64,000 nt of DNA from Streptomyces sp. NBC_00286 (GTDB lineage: Bacteria; Actinomycetota; Actinomycetes; Streptomycetales; Streptomycetaceae). A program made the translations under genes and the position numbers. Where the stretch lies: NCBI RefSeq assembly GCF_036173125.1, contig NZ_CP108054.1, positions 8,873,501 to 8,937,500 of the forward strand, written 5' to 3'. This document shows, in pieces, positions 44,356-52,521 of this stretch (within the stretch, counting starts at the first letter, position 1; each line of letters starts with the position of its first letter). The notes under the pieces are model-generated. The model did no database searches, had not been told where the DNA came from, and saw only the letters and a program-made list of their open reading frames with translations.

Positions 44356-45284
44356 ATGCGTGACGACATCACACGGATGCTCGTCAGCCGCGCCCAGTTC
44401 GACTACTCCGCCGAGGCGCGAGAGAAGATCCGCGAACGTACCCCTGCCGTCCGCGCGATCGAGCACACCATCGAGTACCTCGACCCGGTCGGCTCCTGCC
44501 ACAGCTTCGTGCCCACCCTGGGCCGGCTGGTCCCGCAACTGCCGGGCAGGAGTTCACCGAGAACGAGCGGGAGACCGTCCGCCGGCAGATCGGCCGTGTC
44601 CGCGCTGCGGCGGGCTGGCTCGAAGGCACTCTCGACCACGGCGAGTTCACCCTGGACGAGCAACTCGTCCGGCTCCTCGTGGGCACGAACGGCCAGGAGT
44701 TCGGCAACGCCCTCGCCGACGTCCTGCTGGGCCTCGTCGAACCGGGCGGCCGGCTGCCCACCACCTGGCCCGACAACGAACACGCTCTACCGTCCACACA
44801 ACCCACCGACGGCGCGCTGCGCTACGACGAGGGACTTCACGTCGGATACCGCAGGTACCGGGCCGGCGCCCCAGCACCCCGGTACCCCTTCGGACACGGA
44901 CTGGGCTACACGACGTGGGACTACCTCTCGATCGACGCACCGACCAGCGTGGACCTGGACAGGGAGGTGGACATCACCGTCCACCTACGCAACAGCGGCC
45001 GGCGCCCCGGCCGGGAGGTTGTGCAGGTCTACCTGCGCCGGCCCGGCAGCGCCATCGAACGACCGGCCCGCTGGCTGGCCGGGTTCACCGCCATCAGCGC
45101 CGCACCGGGCGAAGAGGTCACCGCGACGGTGCCGCTGACAACGCGAGCGTTCCAACACTGGAACACCACAGACGGCCGTTGGAGCCTCGAGCCGGGTACG
45201 TTCCACCTCGACGTCGGCTCCTCCGCCGGCGCCGTACCCCTCACAGCCGATCTCACCGTCCGCATACCGAGCGAGCCGGCGTGA
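44356..45284 (+). pseudogene. Broken gene: unknown N-terminal part joined to a GH3 beta-glucosidase C-terminal domain
   Basis: From about 44679 to 45284 the third frame reads GQEFGNALADVLLGLVEPGG, LPTTWPDNE, YRRYRAGAPAPRYPFGHGLGYTTWDY and an FnIII-like end: the C-terminal domains of a GH3 enzyme. The whole N-terminal catalytic barrel is missing. The preceding 300 bases give a different, helical sequence (MRDDITRMLVSRAQFDYSAE at 44356 in another frame; NERETVRRQIGRVRAAAGWL in the GH3 frame) that does not look like GH3. A frameshift near 44545 separates the two. So this is a decayed fusion, not a working glucosidase. Confidence 0.7.
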
Positions 45285-45377
45285 ATCCGTCGCCGGGGAT
45301 CAGCGACGTTGTTCCACAACTCCGTGGTCGACTTCGTGAGCGGCGTGGCTGCGAACGGCGCGAGGCCCCCTCGGGCG

Positions 45378-46280
45378 TCAACTCCGGGTCAGATCCCGTG
45401 CGCTGCGGCTGATTCGGGCGAGCGCGACGCGGGCAGCAACGACGGCCGGGTGATCGTGGCTGCCAGTGCGGGTAGCGATGAGGACGCGCCGAGTGTTCGG
45501 CGGCGTCAGTTCGGAAAGTGTCACCGTAGGAGCGTGGACGCCCCAGGCAAGTTTGGGGAGAAATCCGACCGCCTGCCCGGCTTCGATCAATCTCACATGG
45601 AAGGTGAGGTCGGTCGACTGGTAGCGAACGTGGGGTTCAAAGCCGGCTTGGCGGCAGACAGCGCTGGCCCAGCGCCTGGCGGCATTGCCCTCGGGCTCCA
45701 TGACCCAGGGCAGGTGTGCGAGAGCTGCGAGTTGCGGCGGCTCGCCGTCCGGTGGGGTGGCTAGAAGAAGAGGATCCTCGAGGAGAAGCTGAGTGTGCAG
45801 GCCGGTCAGAGCCGACGGCGGCTCTCCTGGGTACTCCTCGGCGATGACCAGGTCGTATTCGTGCGCGACAAGCGCCCGCAGCGGTGTGCGTTCGTTCTCC
45901 TGATGCACGTGGACGCGAAGCTGCGGATGCTCGCGCTGAAGCAGTTCTACGGCAGGCAGGACCAGAGTCTTGGCAGCAGTCTGAAAGGTTGCAATCCGCA
46001 GGTCCCCCTCGAGCACGGTTTTGGCCCGGGCGATATCGGCCTCGGCCTGCTCGAGCCGGTCCAGGATCACCTCGATATGCCCGACCAGCATCTCCGCCGC
46101 GGGCGTCAGACGGACCCGACGTCCCATTGGTTCCAGGAGCGGGACGCCCACCTCGGCCTCCAGCTGCGAAAGCTGCGAGGAGATGGTCGAAGGACTGTAC
46201 GAGAGGGCCGAAGCCACAGCTGCAAGGGTGCCGCGGTGCTTGAGTTCGCGCAGCAACCGGAGCCGGTGAAGGTCGTACAT
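45378..46280 (-). CDS. LysR-family regulator
   Basis: The 300-residue protein starts MYDLHRLRLLRELKHRGTLA at the ATG at 46280; the helix-turn-helix is AVASALSYSPSTISSQLSQLE. The C-terminal co-inducer domain covers residues about 90-300. It is divergent from the amino-acid ABC operon and separated from it by 511 bases that hold an 8-bp inverted repeat. In the family, LysR genes usually control the divergent operon, so it should activate uptake when the transported compound or its product is present. Confidence 0.9.
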   Translation of the reverse strand: MYDLHRLRLLRELKHRGTLAAVASALSYSPSTISSQLSQLEAEVGVPLLEPMGRRVRLTPAAEMLVGHIEVILDRLEQAEADIARAKTVLEGDLRIATFQTAAKTLVLPAVELLQREHPQLRVHVHQENERTPLRALVAHEYDLVIAEEYPGEPPSALTGLHTQLLLEDPLLLATPPDGEPPQLAALAHLPWVMEPEGNAARRWASAVCRQAGFEPHVRYQSTDLTFHVRLIEAGQAVGFLPKLAWGVHAPTVTLSELTPPNTRRVLIATRTGSHDHPAVVAARVALARISRSARDLTRS

Positions 46281-46791
46281 CACGCACCAATCGCCGCCCG
46301 CGACCACCGATTCGTCACGTGGGACAACCAATCGTACGCGAAAGCATTTGCTGCCCCGCATTGAGGCACCGCGAGACTGCCGGCGCCGTTGACTTCCTGC
46401 CGGCTTGGGGAGGGCCGCTCCCAGCGGCCGCGGTGGGGCAGCCGTGCGGTGCCTGATCACATCGCGCACGGTGTCCTCGTCGCCCTGCACCAGCTGGGCG
46501 ATACCGGAACCGGTTCCCGCCCGCCGAGGCCGGCAGCATCATCGCGCGCCGTTGATTGGTCGAAAATATCGATGAGTGCGCATCGATAACAACGACTGGA
46601 CCGGACAATGCGGGGCCGCCTAGCATTCCAGGACCGCGAGAATCGGCCACCCCGAGATCCGCGCCACGGCCGCCGCAGCCCGCGGCGCCTTGTACTGGTC
46701 GTCAGTCTCCCCACGCTGTCGTCGCTGCCTGCCGGCTCGCCCGTCCGCCGTAGGCCGATCAGATATCACGCCATGCAACCTCGGAGAGGCC
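46281..46791. other. 511-bp divergent regulatory region
   Basis: No credible gene is present. It holds the promoters of the LysR gene and the ABC operon. The region near 46556-46590 is clearly richer in A and T than its surroundings and carries the inverted repeat listed at 46567-46588. Confidence 0.6.
46567..46588. promoter_or_regulatory. Candidate LysR operator
   Basis: TATCGATG-AGTGCG-CATCGATA has perfect 8-bp arms. It includes the T-N11-A spacing of LysR sites and lies about 205 bases from livH and 290 from the LysR gene. Confidence 0.55.
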
Positions 46792-48114
46792 ATGACACCA
46801 CCCCGTGCACGTTGGCGCGTACGCCGCCATCCTGCTCGCCTGTCACCACTGCTGGGAGCGGTCATGATCCTGGTCGCCCTGCTCGGCGTCGTGGCAGCGA
46901 GCGCTCCGACGTACGCGGCCGGCGATCGGACCGTGCAGGGAACGCTGCGCAACTCTGCAGACAACAACGCACCGGTCGCCGGGGTGAAGGTCAGTGTCCA
47001 GACCAGTACGGGGAAGACCTACACGGGCGCCAGCGACGACCAAGGCCGGTTCGCGATCACTGTGCCCGGCAGTGACTCCGGCACTCTGGCCGTCATCCTG
47101 GACACCAAAACGCTTCCTGATGACGTGCAGATCCGCGACGGAACGTCGAACACCTTGCGGCCAACGGGCACCTTGAGCACGATCACCGTCAACTTCCCCC
47201 TCGGTCCCGACACGCGTCAAGTGTCGACGGTGTGGGACCAGGTCCCCCAACTGCTCTACAACGGTCTGTTGTTCGGCCTGGTGCTGTCGTTGGGGGCTCT
47301 TGGCCTGTCCATGGTGTTCGGCACGACGGGACTGTCGAACTTCTCCCACGGCGAGCTGGTGACCTTCGGGGCGTTCGCCACCTATCTCGGCAACCGGGTC
47401 GTAGGGCTGCCCATCGTCGTGGCCGTGGCGGTGGCGGTAGGGCTGTCGGCATTCTTCGGCTACCTGAACGAAAAGGGTTTGTGGAGGCCACTCAGACGCC
47501 GGGGAACGGGACTGATCGCCATGATGATCGTCTCGATCGGTCTGCAGTTCTTTCTCCGGAACTTCTACCAGTACTTCACAGGTGGCCGCGCCTTGACCTA
47601 CCGCGACTACGTCACGCCCGTCGGCCGGGATGCCTTCGGCTTGTTCACCTACACCATGCGGGATGTCGTCGTCTTCTCCATCAGCGGGCTTGCGCTCGTG
47701 GCGGTCACTCTTGCTTTGCAGTACACCCGGCTCGGTCGCGCCACACGCGCGGTGTCGGACAATCCGGCCCTGGCCTCTGCGACGGGGATCAACGTCGGTC
47801 GTGTCATAGCCACGGTGTGGATCGTGGGCACCGCGCTGGCGGGACTGAGCGGAGCGTTCCTGGGATTCTCCCAGTCGGTGAGCTACCAACTGGGCGCGCA
47901 GGTACTGCTGTTGATCTTCGCCGCTACCTGCGTCGGAGGTCTGGGATCAGTGTGGGGCGCGCTGATCGGCTCGATCATCATCGGGCTGTTCGTCGAGACC
48001 TCAACCTTGGTCATCCCATCGGAACTCAAGTTCGCAGGCGCGATGGTTCTGCTGGTGCTGGTCCTGCTCGTCCGACCACAAGGCCTGCTCGGCCGTGCCG
48101 AGAGGATCGGGTGA
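46792..48114 (+). CDS. Branched-chain-type ABC permease (LivH) with an extra exported N-terminal domain
   Basis: The 440-residue protein begins with a signal-like segment (about 10-42, ASAPTYA) and a carboxypeptidase-regulatory-like beta domain (about 45-140, GVKVSVQTSTGKTYTGASDD and FAITVPGSD). Only then comes the LivH permease (about 155-440; LSLGALGLSMVFGTTGLSNF, RATRAVSDNPALASATGIN). The extra domain should face outwards and might dock the binding protein. The start is ATG at 46792 with GAGAGG. The next permease gene begins four bases after its stop. Confidence 0.9.
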   Translation: MTPPRARWRVRRHPARLSPLLGAVMILVALLGVVAASAPTYAAGDRTVQGTLRNSADNNAPVAGVKVSVQTSTGKTYTGASDDQGRFAITVPGSDSGTLAVILDTKTLPDDVQIRDGTSNTLRPTGTLSTITVNFPLGPDTRQVSTVWDQVPQLLYNGLLFGLVLSLGALGLSMVFGTTGLSNFSHGELVTFGAFATYLGNRVVGLPIVVAVAVAVGLSAFFGYLNEKGLWRPLRRRGTGLIAMMIVSIGLQFFLRNFYQYFTGGRALTYRDYVTPVGRDAFGLFTYTMRDVVVFSISGLALVAVTLALQYTRLGRATRAVSDNPALASATGINVGRVIATVWIVGTALAGLSGAFLGFSQSVSYQLGAQVLLLIFAATCVGGLGSVWGALIGSIIIGLFVETSTLVIPSELKFAGAMVLLVLVLLVRPQGLLGRAERIG

Positions 48115-48118
48115 GGAC

Positions 48119-49099
48119 ATGGACATCATCGGCGCCGTCACGGGGGCACTGCACGACGGCTTCGGCTATCTCGCCGTCTCGTTCTGCCTGGCTGCGATCG
48201 GTTTGAACATTCAGTTCGGCTACGCCGGGTTGGTCAACTTCGGTCAGGCCGCCTTCTTGTCGGTAGGCGGTTACATCATGGGCGCGGCGATCGCCACCAG
48301 CGGAGTTCCCACCGTCCTGGCGATCCTGCTCGCGATCGCCTTCAGCGTGGCGTTGGCGTTGATATTGGGTATCCCCACCCTGCGTCTTCGGGCGGATTAC
48401 CTGGCGATCGTCACCATCGCGGCGGCAGAGATCCTACGACTTGTGTTCGGGACGTCGTTCCGGACGTACTTTCACGGCAAGGACGGTGTGACCGGCTTCA
48501 CCGCCGGGTTCCGAAGCCTCAACCCGCTGCCGAACTACGACGGCTTCTTCCTGACCTACAGCCGGGAGGAACTGTGGACAGTCCTCGTCGGCTGGGGCCT
48601 GGTCATCATGATCAGTCTGCTCACCTGGGCCCTGATGCGATCACCGTGGGGAAGGGTTCTTCGGGGCATCCGTGAAGACGAGGACGCGATGCGGTCTCTG
48701 GGCAAGAACGTCTACGGCTACAAGATCCAGGCCCTCATCCTCGGTGGAGTGGTCGGATGCGCCGGAGGCTTCGTGGGCGCGTTCGGGGCCGCTTCCGTCC
48801 AGGCCGACACGTTCAACCTGGACTTCACCTTCATCGCCTTGACCATGCTCATCCTCGGTGGCGCCGCTCGGATCCTTGGTCCGGTCGTCGGCGCGGTGAT
48901 GTTCTGGGCGATCCTGTCGTTCCTCGGATCGGTCCTGACGCAGTTGGCCGGCTACCCGGTCGTGGCGCAGTTCATGAACGCCGACCAAGCGTCAATCATC
49001 CGGCTGATGTTGGTCGGACTGGTGCTGATGCTGCTGATGATCTACCGGCCGCAAGGCATCTTCGGTGATCGAAGGGAGCTCGCGCTCGATGCCCACTGA
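48119..49099 (+). CDS. Branched-chain-type ABC permease (LivM)
   Basis: A 326-residue permease with about eight to nine membrane segments and the LivM hallmarks GLNIQFGYAGLVNFGQAAF and GRVLRGIREDEDAMRSLGKN. It is the second channel subunit of the importer. The end overlaps the start of the livG gene by 11 bases, a sign of translational coupling. Confidence 0.93.
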   Translation: MDIIGAVTGALHDGFGYLAVSFCLAAIGLNIQFGYAGLVNFGQAAFLSVGGYIMGAAIATSGVPTVLAILLAIAFSVALALILGIPTLRLRADYLAIVTIAAAEILRLVFGTSFRTYFHGKDGVTGFTAGFRSLNPLPNYDGFFLTYSREELWTVLVGWGLVIMISLLTWALMRSPWGRVLRGIREDEDAMRSLGKNVYGYKIQALILGGVVGCAGGFVGAFGAASVQADTFNLDFTFIALTMLILGGAARILGPVVGAVMFWAILSFLGSVLTQLAGYPVVAQFMNADQASIIRLMLVGLVLMLLMIYRPQGIFGDRRELALDAH

Positions 49100-50120
49100 C
49101 AACTTCCCCACCGACCACCCCTCCTCGGGCACCGCACCCAAGGACGTCTACGCTGCCGGTGACACGTCCCAGGCAAGGGTGCCCGACCCCGGCGCCGCGG
49201 AGAACAAGTCGATGCGCGAGTGCCGGACTGCTTTGCAGTCGGTGCCGCATGAGCCCGGCGCTGCCAAACCCGACCCCGTTGTGGTCGTGAACGGAATCCG
49301 CCGCACCTTCGGAGGCCTCACCGCGGTCGACGTGGAACATCTCGAAATCCAACGCGGGGTCATCACCGCCTTGATCGGACCCAACGGTGCAGGCAAGACC
49401 ACGTTCTTCAACCTGCTCACCGGTTTCGATCAACCCGATGCCGGTTCATGGTCCTTCGACGGGACACCGCTCAAAGGCAAAGCAGCCTACAAAGTGGCAC
49501 GCCTCGGCATGGTCCGGACCTTCCAGCTGACCAGAGTGCTCTCGAAACTGACAGTGCTGGAGAACATGCGGATGGGTGCCACAGGTCAGCGTGGCGAACG
49601 CTTGTGGGCCGCCGCGCTCCCCGCCCTGTGGCGGGCGCAGGAACGAGACATCACCGACCGGGCCCGAGACCTGCTCAAGCGGTTCAAGCTCGACGCCAAG
49701 GAGGAAGACTTCGCCGGATCCCTGTCAGGCGGTCAGAGAAAGCTGCTCGAGATGGCGCGAGCGCTCATGGTCGAACCGAAGCTGGTCATGCTCGACGAAC
49801 CCATGGCCGGCGTCAACCCAGCGCTGAAGCAGTCCCTGCTCGGACATGTGAAGTCGCTGCGGGATCAGGGGATGAGCGTCCTGTTCGTCGAACACGACAT
49901 GGACATGGTGCGAGAGATCTCCGACTGGGTGGTGGTCATGGCCCAGGGCAAGGTAATCGCCGAGGGACCCCCCGCATCCATCATGTCCGACGAACGTGTG
50001 ATCGACGCCTACCTCGGTGCTCGCCACGACACCGACATCAGCGAGCTCGAACACGTGCTCAAGGTCGAGCACGCGCACGACCACGCCGAGCAGAAGGTCG
50101 ACCGGGAGGTCCCGAGATGA
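49089..50120 (+). CDS. Branched-chain-type ABC ATPase (LivG)
   Basis: The 343-residue ATPase has Walker A (GPNGAGKTT), signature LSGGQRK, Walker B (LVMLDEP) and the H-loop (FVEHDMDM). Compared with usual LivG proteins of about 255 residues it has some 60 extra residues at the N-terminus and a His/Glu-rich tail. The start at 49089 is supported by GGGAG upstream. It overlaps both neighbours, so the operon is tightly coupled. Confidence 0.93.
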   Translation: MPTDNFPTDHPSSGTAPKDVYAAGDTSQARVPDPGAAENKSMRECRTALQSVPHEPGAAKPDPVVVVNGIRRTFGGLTAVDVEHLEIQRGVITALIGPNGAGKTTFFNLLTGFDQPDAGSWSFDGTPLKGKAAYKVARLGMVRTFQLTRVLSKLTVLENMRMGATGQRGERLWAAALPALWRAQERDITDRARDLLKRFKLDAKEEDFAGSLSGGQRKLLEMARALMVEPKLVMLDEPMAGVNPALKQSLLGHVKSLRDQGMSVLFVEHDMDMVREISDWVVVMAQGKVIAEGPPASIMSDERVIDAYLGARHDTDISELEHVLKVEHAHDHAEQKVDREVPR

Positions 50121-51001
50121 CTACTGCCCATCACGGCCCATCGGACTCCCAGGTCACCGATCAGGGCGAGATCGTGGCTGACACCGATCCCAACGCCCCG
50201 AAGATCGACCAGGCAGCGCGGACAAGGCATCTGCAGGCGGCCGAGGGCGCAACCCTTCGCGCCGACAATCTGATCGCCGGGTACCTCCCCGGAGTCAACA
50301 TCTTGAATGGCGCCGATCTGTACTGCCAACCCGGCGAGTTGGTCGGCATCATCGGACCCAACGGCGCCGGCAAGTCGACACTGCTCAAAGCACTCTTCGG
50401 GCTGGTCAGGGTCACGACCGGGACGGTTCGCCTGCGGGGCGAGGAGGTCACGAACCAGCGCGCCGACGCACTGGTATCCCAAGGGATCGGCTTCGTACCG
50501 CAGACCAACAACATTTTCCCCTCGCTCACCATCGAGGAAAACCTGCAGATGGGGTGCTATCAGTCCCCCAAGAAGTTCGCCCCCCGGTTTACGTTCGTGA
50601 CCGATCTGTTCCCTGCGCTGGGCCGGCGCCGCAAGCAGCGGGCCGGACAACTGTCAGGCGGTGAGCGGCAAATGGTGGCTATGGGCCGGGCTCTGATGAT
50701 GGAACCCTCCGTGTTGTTGCTCGACGAACCCTCAGCGGGCCTGTCCCCGGCGATGCAGGACGAGGTGTTCGTCCAGACCCGAGCCATCAACCGCACCGGT
50801 GTATCGGTCGTCATGGTCGAGCAGAACGCACGCCGCTGCCTGCAGATCTGCGACCGCGGATACGTCCTCGACCAAGGACGCAACGCCTACACCGGGTCCG
50901 GACAGTCGCTGGCCCGTGACCCCAGGGTGATCGAGCTGTATCTCGGCACCTTGGCCAAGGCCGCCCAGGCAGAAGGCACGCCTGGCGGCAGGCGGAACTA
51001 G
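50117..51001 (+). CDS. Branched-chain-type ABC ATPase (LivF)
   Basis: The 294-residue ATPase has GPNGAGKSTLLKALFGL, LSGGERQMVAMGRALM and LLLDEPSAGLSP. An N-terminal tail of about 45 acidic residues is longer than usual. The start ATG overlaps the livG stop (ATGA). It completes the ATPase pair; the binding protein gene follows 117 bases later. Confidence 0.93.
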   Translation: MTTAHHGPSDSQVTDQGEIVADTDPNAPKIDQAARTRHLQAAEGATLRADNLIAGYLPGVNILNGADLYCQPGELVGIIGPNGAGKSTLLKALFGLVRVTTGTVRLRGEEVTNQRADALVSQGIGFVPQTNNIFPSLTIEENLQMGCYQSPKKFAPRFTFVTDLFPALGRRRKQRAGQLSGGERQMVAMGRALMMEPSVLLLDEPSAGLSPAMQDEVFVQTRAINRTGVSVVMVEQNARRCLQICDRGYVLDQGRNAYTGSGQSLARDPRVIELYLGTLAKAAQAEGTPGGRRN

Positions 51002-51118
51002 GAACACGACCCCACATGCCGGTCGAACCGTCCCCTCGCGTTCGATCCTGACACCCGCCACGGCACGGTCGTGCACCACACCAATACCGCAGCAGTCCTC
51101 ACCCACCCTGGAGGTCCC

Positions 51119-52429
51119 ATGTCGCTCCCGAGACGCATCCCCTGTATCGCCGTTCTGGCCTCCGCCGCGCTGGCAACCGCCGCCTGCAGCTCTAACAGCA
51201 GCCCCACCGCAGCCGGCAGCGAGCCGCCAGCCAAGGCGGGCACCCAGCTCTACTTCGTGGACGGCAACACCGCCGACTACTCCGGTGATTTCGAGCCCGG
51301 CACTCTCAAGGGTGTGCGCGCCACCCTCCCCGGCGGCAAGATCGGCGACGAGTTCCGGCAGAGGATCCTCAAGATCAACAGCAAGGTGAAGGACTTCACC
51401 TACGCTCCGGAGGCCTACGACGCCACGATCCTCTCAGCCCTGGCCGCGGTCGCCGCCAAGAACGACTCCGGCAAGGCGATCGCCGGGAAGGAGATCGGCG
51501 TCACCAGGGATGGGACAAAATGCACCAGCTTCAAGCAGTGCGCTGACCTACTCGCCGACGGAACGGACATCGACTACGACGGCCCCTCCGGCCCGATCGA
51601 GATGAACTCGACAGGAAGCCCCTCCGCGGCGACCGTCGGCATCTACCAATTCGGGCAGGACAACAACTACAAGAATGTCGGCTACGTCAACGGCACCACC
51701 CCGGACCAGGCCAACATCCGAGCCGATCAGAAGGTCAGCGGCCCCATCCCCAAGGGGGACGGGACCCTTACGTTCGGCACCCTGCTCCCAGGCACCGGGG
51801 ACAGCTCCTTCCTCGGCGCCCCGCAGTTCGCCGGCGTGGACCTGGCCATTGACGAAATCAACAAGGCCGGGGGTGTTCTGGGCAAGAAGGTGAAGCAGTT
51901 GAAGGGCGACTCCGGTGACGGGTCGCCGAACATCGCGCCATCCGAGACCGACAAACTGCTCCGCGGTGGTGCCGACGTCATCATCGGCGCCGCTTCCTCG
52001 TCGGTGTCGCTGTCGGTCATCGACAAGATCACCGGGGCCGGCGTCGTCCAGATATCGGCCGGGAACACCTCGACCGCATTCGACACCTACCCCGACCACG
52101 GCATGTACTTCCGCACGGCCCCCTCCGACGTCCTGCAGGGGCAGGTGATGGCCCAGACCATCAGCGAGGACGGGCACAGCAACATCGCAATCCTCGCCCG
52201 GCAGGACGCCTACGGAGAGGCATTGGCGAAGAACGTCCGCTCCTTCTACGAAGAGTCCGGCGGCAAAGTCGTCTCCTATGCCCTCTACGACGCGAACGCA
52301 GCCAACTACACGGCCGAGGTGGAGAAGGTGAAGGCCCAGCACCCGGACGCCATCGTGCTGATCTCGTTCGACGAGAGCAAGAAGATCGTCCCGGAACTCA
52401 TCAAAGCCGGCATCGGGCAGAACGGCTGA
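51119..52429 (+). CDS. Amino-acid-type ABC binding lipoprotein with circularly permuted order
   Basis: The 436-residue protein has a signal peptide with lipobox TAAC and a short linker. Then, at residue 42, comes TQLYFVDGNTADYSGDFEPG, followed by KDFTYAPEAYDATILSALAA and IDYDGPSGPIEMN: the part that normally forms the C-terminal end of this family. Only from about residue 213 does the usual N-terminal part start (TLTFGTLLPGTGDSSFLGAP, VDLAIDEINKAGGV, VIIGAASSSVSLSVIDKITG), and the protein stops at KKIVPELIKAGIGQNG, exactly where relatives continue with the YFVDGN segment. The halves are thus swapped with no residues lost. The gene lies in place as the last ABC gene of the operon. It could be a real working permutation or a rearranged gene. 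Confidence 0.85.
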   Translation: MSLPRRIPCIAVLASAALATAACSSNSSPTAAGSEPPAKAGTQLYFVDGNTADYSGDFEPGTLKGVRATLPGGKIGDEFRQRILKINSKVKDFTYAPEAYDATILSALAAVAAKNDSGKAIAGKEIGVTRDGTKCTSFKQCADLLADGTDIDYDGPSGPIEMNSTGSPSAATVGIYQFGQDNNYKNVGYVNGTTPDQANIRADQKVSGPIPKGDGTLTFGTLLPGTGDSSFLGAPQFAGVDLAIDEINKAGGVLGKKVKQLKGDSGDGSPNIAPSETDKLLRGGADVIIGAASSSVSLSVIDKITGAGVVQISAGNTSTAFDTYPDHGMYFRTAPSDVLQGQVMAQTISEDGHSNIAILARQDAYGEALAKNVRSFYEESGGKVVSYALYDANAANYTAEVEKVKAQHPDAIVLISFDESKKIVPELIKAGIGQNG

Positions 52430-52521
52430 GCCCCTGCCTGGCCGGTGGTCGTGGCTCCGGATCCGCCCCGCAGCCACGACCACCCGGACTGCAGTATCGC
52501 CCGTGGAGTGAAGGGTTTCGC

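Noticed and set aside
46690..46791. Longer N-terminus for the LivH-type permease
   Set aside because: The frame is open upstream, but the ATG at 46792 has a good ribosome site and begins the signal segment; the extra residues are Cys/Arg-rich and unlike coding sequence.
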